IMG/VR virus record: IMGVR_UViG_3300021437_000007
Location: 1 to 40,768 of that record
DNA from: a virus
Direction: 5' to 3' (one strand)
DNA: 40,768 nt
Shown here one piece after another: positions 6,169-14,477 of this stretch (the first letter of the stretch is position 1; each line of letters starts with the position of its first letter). Position numbers and translations under genes: made by a program. Below the pieces are notes generated by a model that was not told where the DNA came from, searched no databases, and saw only the letters and a list, made by a program, of their open reading frames with translations.

Positions 6169-6738
6169 ATGGCTAACGAAAACGTACAAAGAAGACCTCA
6201 AGGCGCAGTAGCACAAAACGCTAAATCAAGCGCTAAAACCCCTACAAAGAGACGTAATTTTACAGGCACTAAAGAGATTATGACCGATCTTTTTAAGCTT
6301 TTACCCGCTGACGTTATTAAGCATGATAGCGGCGCGACCGAAAACGCCCACCCTACAAGACAAGCTAATGAGTTTACCTCATGGCCCCACACGCACCCTT
6401 TTCGCACTTATGATAAGTCAGGTAAACGCTTAACTTACAGCGTACCTATCGGCGGTCACTTTCACGTTATCGAGTGGTCAGCGCCCGAAGAAGAAGGCAA
6501 TAGCCCTGAGATTATCTCAGTAAGTGGCCCTATGGTTATGGGTATGCGTGAAGACCCCGAAACGGGCCTCAAAGTACAAGCGCCCGTACCTGCTAATAAG
6601 TATGATAAACATACTCACGAAGTAGAGTACTTACGCTCAAGTAAAATTATTACTTCTACGTCTAACACTGAAGCCGCAAGCGTTATCGCTATGGTAGAGA
6701 GCAAAGTAGCCCCTATCGCGGGCGTAGTAGAGCGATAA
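6169..6738 (+). CDS. Hypothetical 189-residue protein, histidine-rich core
   Basis: The start has a strong AAAGGAG. The first 30 residues are a basic, flexible Gln/Ala/Lys tail. The core (about 60-110) has repeated histidines: WPHTHPF, then GGHFHVIEW, and later KHTHEVEY. This spacing could bind a metal, as in cupin-like beta folds. Family is not recognised. The strong and possibly regulated initiation site suggests the protein is abundant. It lies between the early genes and terminase. Confidence 0.65.
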   Translation: MANENVQRRPQGAVAQNAKSSAKTPTKRRNFTGTKEIMTDLFKLLPADVIKHDSGATENAHPTRQANEFTSWPHTHPFRTYDKSGKRLTYSVPIGGHFHVIEWSAPEEEGNSPEIISVSGPMVMGMREDPETGLKVQAPVPANKYDKHTHEVEYLRSSKIITSTSNTEAASVIAMVESKVAPIAGVVER

Positions 6739-6739
6739 T

Positions 6740-6907
6740 ATGGGTACTCTTATAGTATGCGACTTTAACCCTGAGTTAGTGGGCCTTATCGCCGCTGAGC
6801 CCGTAAAAAACTACCCCGACATAAAAAAAGCCTACTTAGCCGCAGGATATAGCGAGAGCTTTATTAACGTAATCATACGACGGGCTTTAAAAAGAAAAGG
6901 TTTTTAA
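6740..6907 (+). CDS. 55-residue helix-turn-helix-like peptide
   Basis: ATG at 6740 comes just after the previous stop, and TAA at 6905-6907 lies one base before the next ATG. The C-terminal half (YPDIKKAYLAAGYSESFINV) resembles the first helix-turn-helix of terminase small subunits, where A-x-x-AGYS is common. It lies upstream of terminase but is separated from it by three genes. It may be a small DNA-binding accessory protein. The evidence is only pattern-level. Confidence 0.5.
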   Translation: MGTLIVCDFNPELVGLIAAEPVKNYPDIKKAYLAAGYSESFINVIIRRALKRKGF

Positions 6908-6908
6908 T

Positions 6909-7178
6909 ATGCTAAACGAAAACACCATAAGAACTTTGAAGCCTGCTCAAGTGGCTTCTATTATGCCTTGGGACGCCTGCGAAGGCGTCGTGATTTTGTG
7001 TCTAGCTAAAAAAGGTGAGCCTAATAATATCGTAATGTCTACAGTTACGATAGAAGAGCTTGCACTACTTACGGCTCAACTACAGGCGCACCTTAATTCA
7101 CTTTTATTTAACTCATTAGTAGAGGACGTACCGACGAAGAAAGCAGAGGCCACAAGTGGACCTGACGCTAAAAAGTAG
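6909..7178 (+). CDS. Hypothetical small alpha/beta protein
   Basis: The 89-residue protein has a compact core (SIMPWDACEGVVILCLAKKG then a helix, EELALLTAQLQAHLNSLL) and a disordered charged C-terminus. The strand-turn-strand-helix pattern suggests a small globular fold. No family is recognised. It overlaps the next gene by 23 bp. Confidence 0.6.
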   Translation: MLNENTIRTLKPAQVASIMPWDACEGVVILCLAKKGEPNNIVMSTVTIEELALLTAQLQAHLNSLLFNSLVEDVPTKKAEATSGPDAKK

Positions 7179-7590
7179 GGTACGTACTTGGTTTAACGAG
7201 GCTGTTAAGTTACACCCGACGGCGCCAAGTGACCTCAAAGATAAACTTTTAAACATAAACCGCGAAAAGCACCCTAGACTAGACTTGTTTTTAGAGCGGC
7301 TTTGCTTAGAGTTCGCCCAAGCTGATAAGATATGTGTGGGCCGTGGCCTTGTCTTGCAAGAGAAGACTATGCAAGACACGGTTTACGACATGACCGACTT
7401 CTTTATTAAGCTTTTAATGAAAGAAGCGGGCGAGATGTACGCGAGCGACTTAGATAAGGCCGCTGAGCGTGCTAAAGCAGACGCGATAAAGCAAGCTGAA
7501 GACTTTTTAGCGGGCGGTAAAGATAATGAATACGCCGAAGAAGGGCTTATAAATGAAGGCGAAGTCTCGATTAAAGAACACAAAGGCTAA
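7156..7590 (+). CDS. Hypothetical helical protein upstream of terminase
   Basis: A GTG at 7156 gives 144 residues. The protein is mostly helical and amphipathic. The C-terminal half (about 85-125) is rich in Ala/Glu/Lys and probably coiled coil. It overlaps the terminase small subunit gene by 38 bp, so the two are likely translated together. No family is recognised. A packaging accessory role is a guess from position alone. Confidence 0.6.
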   Translation: MDLTLKSRVRTWFNEAVKLHPTAPSDLKDKLLNINREKHPRLDLFLERLCLEFAQADKICVGRGLVLQEKTMQDTVYDMTDFFIKLLMKEAGEMYASDLDKAAERAKADAIKQAEDFLAGGKDNEYAEEGLINEGEVSIKEHKG

Positions 7591-8092
7591 ACCTAAAAAG
7601 AAGGTAGCCCCTGAGCCATTAAAGCCACATGTTAATAAGCGTAAGGACGCACAAAGCGGCGAACTACTCGACCCCGAGCAGCCGCTTTTCTACTTTGGGC
7701 CGCCGCCTGCGCTCAAAGCTTTATATAAAACTAATAACGGATATGATAAAGACTTTCACTCTAAAGATATGCTTATGCAGCTACAAAACGGTCACTCACC
7801 TGACGAGATAGCGGCCTCATGGGGCATAAGCGCCAATACGCTAACACAATGGGTAGAGGCATACCCTGAGTTAGCAGAGGCTAAAGCGGTGGGCGCGACT
7901 GCGTTTTCGGCCTATTGGAAGCGTGCCTTAAGATTAACCGCTTTCGGTCAACTAAAAACCGTTAAAGAAAACTCTCTTTTTAAGATATTAGATAACCAAG
8001 TAGGCTTTAGCGGCGACGGCGGCGGGCATGAGTTCGCTGACACACAAGGGGCGACGCTCACCTTCATTGACGGCGACGGCAAAGAGTTATAG
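7553..8092 (+). CDS. Terminase small subunit
   Basis: The protein is 179 residues with a lysine/proline-rich tail at 1-35. A helix-turn-helix follows at about 75-105 (LQNGHSPDEIAASWGISANT then LTQWVEAYPEL), with a helical continuation AEAKAVGATAFSAYWKRALR. This AxxWGIS...W...YPE pattern is typical of phage DNA-packaging small subunits that recognise the packaging site. The large subunit follows 74 bp downstream, which strongly supports the call. The C-terminal region should contact the large subunit. Confidence 0.82.
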   Translation: MKAKSRLKNTKAKPKKKVAPEPLKPHVNKRKDAQSGELLDPEQPLFYFGPPPALKALYKTNNGYDKDFHSKDMLMQLQNGHSPDEIAASWGISANTLTQWVEAYPELAEAKAVGATAFSAYWKRALRLTAFGQLKTVKENSLFKILDNQVGFSGDGGGHEFADTQGATLTFIDGDGKEL

Positions 8093-8108
8093 TTATGTGT
8101 ACTCTGCT

Positions 8109-8168
8109 CACGATAAAGCCTTTATGTGTGTTAAATTTTAAAATAAAACCCTTAAGGCTTTTATCGTG
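8109..8168 (+). promoter_or_regulatory. Long hairpin covering the ribosome site and GTG start of the large terminase gene
   Basis: CACGATAAAGCCT (8109-8121) pairs with AGGCTTTTATCGTG (8155-8168) over 13 bp with one bulged T. The right arm includes the AGG of the TTAAGG ribosome site and ends on the GTG start codon itself. A 29-codon frame (ATG 8095 to TAA 8184) runs through the left arm, so its translation could open the structure. The structure could instead be part of a packaging site. Confidence 0.55.
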
Positions 8169-9419
8169 CAGCACTTTAAATTAAAGTACATACCTAATAA
8201 GCACCAAAGAGAATTTCAGAGCGACATTACAAGTCGCTTTTTACACTTATCTACGGGCTTCGGCGGCGGTAAGACCTACTCACTCGCTCAAAAACTTATA
8301 CAGCTTTCTGTACTTAATAAAAACATGGCGGGCGGTTTAGTCGTAGTTGATTACTCAGAGTTTAAAAAAGATATCTTACCCGAGTTTCAATTTATTTTAG
8401 ATGCTAATAATATACCCTACCGCTTTCATCAAACTGAGAAGTGGTTTTTATTCCCGTGGTCTAGCGGTAAGCTTTACGTCGTAACAGCCGAAAAGCCTAT
8501 CAGGGGTCAAAATTGGGCTTACTGCGGCCTTAACGAAGTTACTCTTATGCCACTTGTGAGATACAAAGAAGCTATCGGTCGTGTACGTATCAAGTCGGCA
8601 CCTTGCCCTATGATAGTTTCTTCGGGTACGCCCGAGGGCCACATATCAGAGTACTACGAATATATGATAGAAAACCCGCCGCGTGGCTTTCGTATTATCT
8701 ACGGTAGCACTGACGATAACTTACATAACTTAGGTGACTTTTATATAGATAACTTAGAGGCTTCTTACGATACAAAAATGTTAGAGGCGTACCGACAAGG
8801 CTTATGGGTCAACATGAGCGAAAGTCTTTTTTATTACTCTTACGACCCCACAAAAAACCATGACGACACTTTACAGCTTAACGACTATCAATCGTTTCAT
8901 ATCAGTATGGACTTTAACGTCGACCCTTTCTGCGCGACGATATGGGGCTATGACGGGTACGGGCTCTATGGTTTAGATCAGATAGAGCTAAAAGGTAAGC
9001 AAGGTTACTCGACCGTTAACATGGTAGATGCTATGCAAGCCCGAGGCTTCACGCCTAATAATTCAATTATCTATCCTGACCCCGCAGGTAAAGCACGCTC
9101 GACTAAAGGCTTACCTGATATTACAGTATTACGTAATGCGGGCTACGAAACGCGTTTTAGACCTGCGGCGCCCGACTTCAGAAAGCGTCAGCTTAATGTG
9201 AATAACCTACTTGATAAGGGCATAATTAAATTTAATTCGATAAAGTGTACAGGTATCAGAAAAGACTTTGTAGGCGTCGAGCAAGATAAAATAACGCTTG
9301 AGAAGCTCAAAGATAACCCTAACTTGACGCATTACTCTGACGGGTTAGACTATATGTGCGACATACTATACCCTTTTAGCGGTAATGCTAAAGGTACTTT
9401 ACAAACTGTAATCAGATAG
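8166..9419 (+). CDS. terL: Terminase large subunit
   Basis: The 417-residue packaging motor has Walker A GFGGGKT at 31-37. A Walker B-like WAYCGLNEVT strand with the catalytic glutamate lies near 120, and an SGTPEG coupling motif near 160. The C-terminal RNase H-like nuclease shows its acidic residues: D in SMDFNVDP (about 250), D in IIYPDPAGKARSTK (about 300) and D in YSDGLDYMCD near the end. It cuts concatemers and drives DNA into the prohead with ATP. The start is GTG 8166, inside a hairpin. Length is within the usual 400-600 range. Small subunit lies upstream and portal downstream. Confidence 0.95.
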   Translation: MQHFKLKYIPNKHQREFQSDITSRFLHLSTGFGGGKTYSLAQKLIQLSVLNKNMAGGLVVVDYSEFKKDILPEFQFILDANNIPYRFHQTEKWFLFPWSSGKLYVVTAEKPIRGQNWAYCGLNEVTLMPLVRYKEAIGRVRIKSAPCPMIVSSGTPEGHISEYYEYMIENPPRGFRIIYGSTDDNLHNLGDFYIDNLEASYDTKMLEAYRQGLWVNMSESLFYYSYDPTKNHDDTLQLNDYQSFHISMDFNVDPFCATIWGYDGYGLYGLDQIELKGKQGYSTVNMVDAMQARGFTPNNSIIYPDPAGKARSTKGLPDITVLRNAGYETRFRPAAPDFRKRQLNVNNLLDKGIIKFNSIKCTGIRKDFVGVEQDKITLEKLKDNPNLTHYSDGLDYMCDILYPFSGNAKGTLQTVIR

Positions 9420-9428
9420 GGGCTTAAA

Positions 9429-11198
9429 ATGAAATTAACTAGAGAGTCTGACATACTAGACCCATTAAAACGCGCTAAAATTATTCAAGAGATAGAAGGT
9501 CAAGAGAATCGTACACGTAAGTACGAAGCTTTTAAACGCTATCAATGCTACAAAGATATGACTAATCATTACGTTATGAATTACTTACTACGTCAGTTTG
9601 AGCAGAATACTGTTAACGAGATGAGATACGCTTTATCTAATATCAGCTTCGTTAGAAAAGTAGTCGATAAGCTCGCTCGCGTGTACTCGAACGGCGTCGA
9701 GCGCTGTATTTCAGGCGACGAAGAAGCGACCGCAAAGCTTAAAAAGATTGAAAAGGTTTTTAAACTTAATGAGACTTTAAAGTCGACTAATCGTTTTTTA
9801 AAACTACAAAAAAATATCGACCTTTTCGTTAAGCCTTACCCACATTATGAGGGCGGCTCAGACGTACCTAAGTACCGTATCACGTTAGACGTACTTCAGC
9901 CGTATCTATATGACGCTCTTGAGAGTGGCTACGACCGCACGACGGCTTTAGCTATTGTATTATCAGACTATACTCACCCAAGTACTGACCTTATGGACTT
10001 AGACTCTCGTAGTACGAAAGTGTTACCGCTTGCGCCGCCTGCGGGCGTAAGGGCCGATAACATAGATCAGACGATAGCTAATAGCCCTCAAGATAAGGGC
10101 GCTAACCCTTCTAATAAGCATTATGTGTGGTGGTCTAAATCGTTTCATTTTACGACCGATAATAACGGCGAGATTATAGCAGACGAGCTAGGTAAAAAAG
10201 ATACCGCTAACCCGCTTAATAAACATTTCAGTCATATTAACTTTGCCATAGATCAGGACGGCTCATTTTGGGCTCAAGGCGGTAACGATTTAATCGACGG
10301 CGCTATCTTACTTAATGGCGTAATTACGCATACCACACACGTAGGCGTGACCCAAGGTTACGGTCAGTTTTATATGACGGGCGAAAACTTACCTAGAGTA
10401 ATTAAAGTCGGCGTTACGAAGTCTATACTTGTGGAGTACAAAGGCTCTGAGCAGCAAGCTAAACCTGAGCTTGGCTTCTTATCAGCTAACCCGCAGCTAG
10501 ACGCTTTACGCTCTCTTATCGAGATGTACATAGCCCTATACTTAACGACTAATAACTTAAGTACTTCAGGCGTAAGTACGCAGCTTAAAGGCGGTACGAG
10601 CTTTGCGTCAGGTATAGCTTTAATCTTAGACATGGCTGAGTCATTAGAAGACGTACACGATCAGCGCCAAGTATTTTTAGATAACGAGCTATGTATCATT
10701 AAAGCGATTAACGAAACGCTTAAAGCTTACGGCGATAAACTCGACGACGACTTTAAAGATTTAGTCCTACCTGACGGCTTTGAAGAAAACTTCACGGTAA
10801 AATTTAACGACGCAAGTCCTATTATGACTGAGAAAGAAAAGCTAGAGTCACTAGAGTTACGTCGTGAAATGGGACTAGAAACTCGTATCTCTATGATTAT
10901 GAAAGATGACCCGACTCTTGACGAAACTCAAGCCGAAGAAAAGCTTTTAAAAATGATCGAGCAAGAGATAGAAGAGAAGGTCTTAGAGATGCAAGCTCAG
11001 CAAGACGCGGGCCTTAACGTACAGACTGACGTTAACGGTAACCCGATAGACCCTAATGCGCCCCCACAAGTGGACGCTAACGGTAACCCTGTAGCTCAAG
11101 ACCCTAATGCAGCACCCATACAGCCTAATAAGCCGCCCGTACCTGACGTTAAAAAGAAGGTCGGTAAGAAACTTAACTCAGACGTTAACAAACTATAA
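9429..11198 (+). CDS. Portal protein
   Basis: This 589-residue protein follows the large terminase by 9 bp, the classic portal position. Residues 60-100 (YALSNISFVRKVVDKLARVY) look like the conserved opening of portal proteins. A long helical region at about 440-530 (EKEKLESLELRREMGL with DETQAEEKLLKM) fits the stem/crown helices, where the EK.. and AEE patterns recur in portals. The C-terminal 60 residues are proline-, asparagine- and lysine-rich with two DVNGNP/DANGNP repeats, probably flexible. It forms the dodecameric DNA gateway at one capsid vertex. Confidence 0.82.
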   Translation: MKLTRESDILDPLKRAKIIQEIEGQENRTRKYEAFKRYQCYKDMTNHYVMNYLLRQFEQNTVNEMRYALSNISFVRKVVDKLARVYSNGVERCISGDEEATAKLKKIEKVFKLNETLKSTNRFLKLQKNIDLFVKPYPHYEGGSDVPKYRITLDVLQPYLYDALESGYDRTTALAIVLSDYTHPSTDLMDLDSRSTKVLPLAPPAGVRADNIDQTIANSPQDKGANPSNKHYVWWSKSFHFTTDNNGEIIADELGKKDTANPLNKHFSHINFAIDQDGSFWAQGGNDLIDGAILLNGVITHTTHVGVTQGYGQFYMTGENLPRVIKVGVTKSILVEYKGSEQQAKPELGFLSANPQLDALRSLIEMYIALYLTTNNLSTSGVSTQLKGGTSFASGIALILDMAESLEDVHDQRQVFLDNELCIIKAINETLKAYGDKLDDDFKDLVLPDGFEENFTVKFNDASPIMTEKEKLESLELRREMGLETRISMIMKDDPTLDETQAEEKLLKMIEQEIEEKVLEMQAQQDAGLNVQTDVNGNPIDPNAPPQVDANGNPVAQDPNAAPIQPNKPPVPDVKKKVGKKLNSDVNKL

Positions 11199-11209
11199 GG
11201 GTAAGTACT

Positions 11210-11860
11210 TTGAAAGTAATCGGTAAGAATATAAATGACGGCGAGACTTCGGTAGATATTGACTTATTTGAAGGTCAGAAGCTACCGAAGCGAGTAAAAA
11301 AGCTCGTTAACGAAGCCGTCGGCGAGTATCTTGTCGAGCAGACTCTTATCAGTATTGAAAAGCAGCAAAGCCCCGTAGCGGGGCAAGGTAGTTTTAAGCC
11401 CCTCTCTAAAGAATACGCTAAAATTAAACAGCGAGAAGTCGGTAACAGGCGCCCTAACTTAGAAGCCGAGGGCACTATGAAAGACGAGCTTGATTTTGTG
11501 GCGTCTGATACACTTAATATAGGTGTGTACGGCGAGCGAGCAGGTGCCGCCGACGGGCATAATAACCTATCAGGCCGCTCAAAGCTAACTAAGCGTCAGT
11601 TTCTACCAGACGAAGGCGAGACGTATAAGCGTAGCGTACTTACTGAGATAGCACGCATAAAAGCTGACATAATCGCCGAAGAGATGACCTTTAAGCCTTC
11701 ACAATTTAATGACATATCGAGTACTTCAGAGCTTTACGCTAAGCTTAGAGATGTTTTAGGTCTTAACACACGCTCAGAGATTAACTTAGCCGTCATACGT
11801 AACCAAGAGCTTACACAATTTTTAAGTGAGCAAGGTCTATACGACCTACTGAAGTTTTAA
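11210..11860 (+). CDS. Minor head/virion morphogenesis protein A
   Basis: A TTG at 11210 with AAGGG upstream gives 216 residues. The region FKPLSKEYAKIKQREVGNRR, then NLEAEGTM, and RQFLPDEGETY near 140 fits the phage virion-morphogenesis (gpG/HK97 gp10-like) family, which acts in head completion or head-tail joining. The R-x-F-(L/I)-P-x-x-GET-(Y/F)-K-x-SVL block recurs in the next gene. No active site is visible. A structural or assembly role is likely. Confidence 0.62.
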   Translation: MKVIGKNINDGETSVDIDLFEGQKLPKRVKKLVNEAVGEYLVEQTLISIEKQQSPVAGQGSFKPLSKEYAKIKQREVGNRRPNLEAEGTMKDELDFVASDTLNIGVYGERAGAADGHNNLSGRSKLTKRQFLPDEGETYKRSVLTEIARIKADIIAEEMTFKPSQFNDISSTSELYAKLRDVLGLNTRSEINLAVIRNQELTQFLSEQGLYDLLKF

Positions 11861-12358
11861 ATGTTTAAACTAAAAGTAAAAATACCCCGCACCGTCGACA
11901 TAAAAACTTTGTTAGCTAATAACTTAGTCGACGACGAGTTAGTAAACGCCGTACAAAATGACGTCATTGAGCAAACGATTAAGCCTTTGATAGCTTCAGG
12001 TACGAGCCCCGTCGATAGTTACGAAGGGTCAAGACGCTTTCGTAAGTACAAAGACCCAAAGAGCTACCCCGATAAACTAAAATCTAAAACGCCCGTTAAC
12101 TTATATTTAAGTGGCGTCATGCTTTCATATTATAAAGCCTACGCTATCGGTAAAAATATCTTACGCCTTGGCATACCTTCATACGCGCCCGAAGACGTAA
12201 AGGTACGGGCCGAAGCTAATAATGTGGGTACTGAGAGTATCGCCGCCCGCCGTTTCATACCTTTACAGGGTGAGACCTTTAAAATTAGCGTACTGCGTCG
12301 ATTAAAAGATATTTACGCCCGTAAAATCGCAAGCATACTATCTACTAAAAAAAGATAA
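11861..12358 (+). CDS. Minor head/virion morphogenesis protein B (related to the preceding gene)
   Basis: The ATG at 11861 directly abuts the preceding stop. Residues in the middle (PVNLYLSGVMLSYYKAY) and RRFIPLQGETFKISVLRRL near the C-terminus match the architecture of the upstream gene, where the equivalent is RQFLPDEGETYKRSVL. Both belong to the same broad fold and probably arose by tandem duplication. Such pairs often supply a connector ring and a tail completion protein. The exact role is not readable. Confidence 0.6.
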   Translation: MFKLKVKIPRTVDIKTLLANNLVDDELVNAVQNDVIEQTIKPLIASGTSPVDSYEGSRRFRKYKDPKSYPDKLKSKTPVNLYLSGVMLSYYKAYAIGKNILRLGIPSYAPEDVKVRAEANNVGTESIAARRFIPLQGETFKISVLRRLKDIYARKIASILSTKKR

Positions 12359-12380
12359 CCCATAACTAAGGAGTCAGACT

Positions 12381-13004
12381 ATGGCTGATAATAACGAAAA
12401 CACTACCCCACCCGCTACTAACGTACCGCCGACTGAGCCTATCGTCGACGAAGTCGCCGAGGCCCGAAAACAGACGGTACTTGAGAGGCAAAGACGAGAG
12501 CAGTTAGAGCGAGAATTAGCCGACGCGAAAGCGCAAGGGCTTAAATCGAAAGACGACTGGAAAGGCTTAGCCGAATTAAATGAAACTGAGGCTAATAACT
12601 TACGCGCCGAAAACGCTCGTATAAAAAACGCTATCGTAGCCCAAGAGAAGTACAAAGTACTCGCGGCTGAAGCCGTAAAGCTTGGCATTAACCCCGTTTC
12701 AATACCAGACTTAGAGCTACTTGACTTCGCCGACGTTACGACCGAGACTTTAGCTAACGGTAAGGTGGTAGTCAGCGGCGCCGCTGCGGCTATCGGTAAT
12801 CTAAAGCGATTACGCCCTAACTGGTTTACAGGTGACGTGCCTAACGTAAACCCGATGACCCCTCAAGGGGGCTCTAACCCGCCTAACGGTAATGTGTCTC
12901 TAGACATGGTTATAGCCGCACAAGAGAAGTGGTCGAAAAGCAAGTCTGACTCAGACAAAGCCGCATACGAAAAAATGATTAGACAATATAAAGGTCAGGG
13001 CTAA
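12381..13004 (+). CDS. Capsid scaffolding protein
   Basis: The 207-residue protein lies immediately upstream of the major capsid gene. It starts with a disordered Pro/Thr/Asn region. A highly charged coiled coil follows (about 25-95, ARKQTVLERQRREQLERELA and onward), then a less structured Gly/Pro/Asn region, and a short basic C-terminal helix (about 175-207) that would dock onto capsid subunits. This order is characteristic of scaffolds. AAGGAG precedes the ATG. No protease motif is visible, so scaffold release probably does not involve cleavage by this protein. Confidence 0.78.
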   Translation: MADNNENTTPPATNVPPTEPIVDEVAEARKQTVLERQRREQLERELADAKAQGLKSKDDWKGLAELNETEANNLRAENARIKNAIVAQEKYKVLAAEAVKLGINPVSIPDLELLDFADVTTETLANGKVVVSGAAAAIGNLKRLRPNWFTGDVPNVNPMTPQGGSNPPNGNVSLDMVIAAQEKWSKSKSDSDKAAYEKMIRQYKGQG

Positions 13005-13013
13005 TCCTGACCT
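12992..13013 (+). promoter_or_regulatory. Stem-loop at scaffold stop / major capsid leader
   Basis: A perfect 8-bp stem AGGTCAGG/CCTGACCT encloses GCTAAT, and the scaffold stop codon TAA (13002-13004) lies in the loop. It ends 8 bases before the AAAGGAG of the capsid gene. No U-run follows, so a transcript-stabilising or processing role is more likely than termination. Confidence 0.55.
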
Positions 13014-13037
13014 ACAAACTTTTAAAGGAGTTTTACT

Positions 13038-13886
13038 ATGGCTGACGCACCTATGAGAGCATCGAACGAGACAAGTGTTATCGTACCTGAAATCTGGTCA
13101 AAGAATTATTATGACGTACTCTTAGCAGAGTTACCTTTCGAGTCTTTAATCTCTAAAGATTACGAAGGCGAAATTCAAGCGCTAGGTGATACTGTTAATA
13201 TCTCTTCTATCCCTGAGTTCGCAGAAGCGGGCGAGTTACCGACTGAAGACGCGGCTAACGACGCTGAAGCTGTTACGATTACAGGTCAACAACTTGTAAT
13301 TAACAAGCAGCTTGTGAAAGACTTTATCATCACCGATAAAGCTAAATTACAGTCTTTACCTTTCGTAGAAAAGCTTAAGTCTTTAGCTATCTACTCTATT
13401 CAAAAAAAGATTCAGTCTTTGATTATCTCTTTAACAGTGCCGTCGGCGGCTGCGCCTGACCACACATTGTTAGCGGTAACAGCGGGTACTTACGCTCTAG
13501 CTGATATCTTAGCTTCTAAAGAGCTTTTAGATAACGCTAAAGTGCCTATGGCTGACCGTCATAAAATCTTAGGCGCGGGGCCATTAAATGATATTTTTAA
13601 TATCACGGGCTTTACGTCTTCTGACTTCGTAGCTTCAGGCTCGCCTTTAGTTACAGGTGAGTTACCTGCTCAGTTAGCAGGTTTTATGCCTCACTTCACG
13701 ACTGTAGTAGGGTCTACAGTATATGACTTTCATAAGTCGTATTTCACAATGGCTTCTCAGAAAGGTATCGAAGTTAAAGAGTTCGACCTTGGCGTTATCG
13801 GTAAGCGTGGTATGCGTGTAAACTGTACTACTCTTTTAGGTATGAAGCAGCTTGATAACAAGCGTGTAGTTACAACTACTGTTTAA
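13038..13886 (+). CDS. Major capsid protein (HK97 fold)
   Basis: The 282-residue protein has the layout of HK97-fold coat proteins without a cleaved delta domain. An N-terminal helix region (ETSVIVPEIWSKNYYDVLLA) comes first. An extended-loop segment with GDTVNISSIPE follows, then a long spine helix (about 105-135, LPFVEKLKSLAIYSIQKKIQ), and P- and A-domain beta segments to the end. A very strong AAAGGAG, a stable leader stem-loop and a terminator after the gene all suit the most abundant virion protein. The scaffold gene is directly upstream. Confidence 0.88.
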   Translation: MADAPMRASNETSVIVPEIWSKNYYDVLLAELPFESLISKDYEGEIQALGDTVNISSIPEFAEAGELPTEDAANDAEAVTITGQQLVINKQLVKDFIITDKAKLQSLPFVEKLKSLAIYSIQKKIQSLIISLTVPSAAAPDHTLLAVTAGTYALADILASKELLDNAKVPMADRHKILGAGPLNDIFNITGFTSSDFVASGSPLVTGELPAQLAGFMPHFTTVVGSTVYDFHKSYFTMASQKGIEVKEFDLGVIGKRGMRVNCTTLLGMKQLDNKRVVTTTV

Positions 13887-13926
13887 TAAAAAGAAAGCCC
13901 CGACTGCGTAAGCTGATAGGGTAGAG

Positions 13927-13952
13927 GGGCGCTGTAAAAAGGCGCCCTTTTT
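13927..13952 (+). terminator. Rho-independent terminator after the major capsid gene
   Basis: GGGCGC (13927-13932) pairs with GCGCCC (13942-13947), loop TGTAAAAAG, followed by TTTTT. GCCCC at 13897-13901 could instead pair with GGGGC at 13926-13930, giving a competing structure. Partial termination here would make capsid transcripts more abundant than downstream ones. Confidence 0.8.
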
Positions 13953-13972
13953 AATTTAAGGAGTACGTACCC

Positions 13973-14212
13973 ATGATACCACAAACGACTAGACTAAGAT
14001 ATGTGAAAGCTAAAGAAGCTGACGTACTTACGCTATTTTGTGATACTTTGGGCGACCGCATAGAGATTAAAACTATTAACAATTTAGGCCCGTACTGGTT
14101 TTTGTGGTTTATACCTGACGATAAAAAGTCAGACATAGCAAGCGGCGAGATAGCCGTAGGTAAAAACAAGATAGGTCAGAAAGCGATTTATTATGTCAGA
14201 AGTAAAGTCTAA
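13973..14212 (+). CDS. Hypothetical small protein downstream of capsid
   Basis: The 79-residue protein looks mostly beta (TRLRYVKAKEADVLTLF, then IEIKTINNLGPYWFLWFIPD) and ends in a basic strand. It has AAGGAG upstream and overlaps the next gene by 20 bp. No family is recognised. Its position between capsid and decoration-like genes suggests a head-associated role. Confidence 0.62.
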   Translation: MIPQTTRLRYVKAKEADVLTLFCDTLGDRIEIKTINNLGPYWFLWFIPDDKKSDIASGEIAVGKNKIGQKAIYYVRSKV

Positions 14213-14477
14213 AAAAGAAATGACGTCTTTCGAGGCGCACGAAGCTATGAAACTTGAAATGTCGTTTAACGAGATTAAGCACGCTTCACAAAAAATGCTT
14301 AAAGCTCAGTTAGCTTCTAAGAATACTTCTAAAGAGTATAAAGAAGCATGTGCTATCGAGTTAAAGGGCCGCGAAGAGTTACGCGCAGCTATGTTAAAAA
14401 TGAAAGCGGCAAGAGCCGCAGAAGCTAACGAAGAAGCACCTAAAGCAGAAGTTAAATCTAACAAAGGCGGTAAGTAA
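14193..14477 (+). CDS. Small charged coiled-coil protein
   Basis: The 94-residue protein is almost entirely helical and rich in Lys, Glu and Ala, with a heptad-like pattern at about 10-75 and a lysine-glycine tail. It starts inside the preceding gene and its stop overlaps the next start. No family is recognised. A head-assembly chaperone or a packaged internal protein would fit its composition, but this is inference. Confidence 0.62.
   Translation: MSEVKSKKEMTSFEAHEAMKLEMSFNEIKHASQKMLKAQLASKNTSKEYKEACAIELKGREELRAAMLKMKAARAAEANEEAPKAEVKSNKGGK

Noticed and set aside
8095-8184. 29-codon frame before the large terminase as a protein-coding gene
   Set aside because: The peptide shows no recognisable feature and the ribosome site is poor. 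It is kept only as a possible regulatory leader in the terminase hairpin finding.
13897-13930. Antiterminator or riboswitch after the major capsid gene
   Set aside because: GCCCC/GGGGC pairing competes with the terminator but is only 5 bp, with no known riboswitch features.
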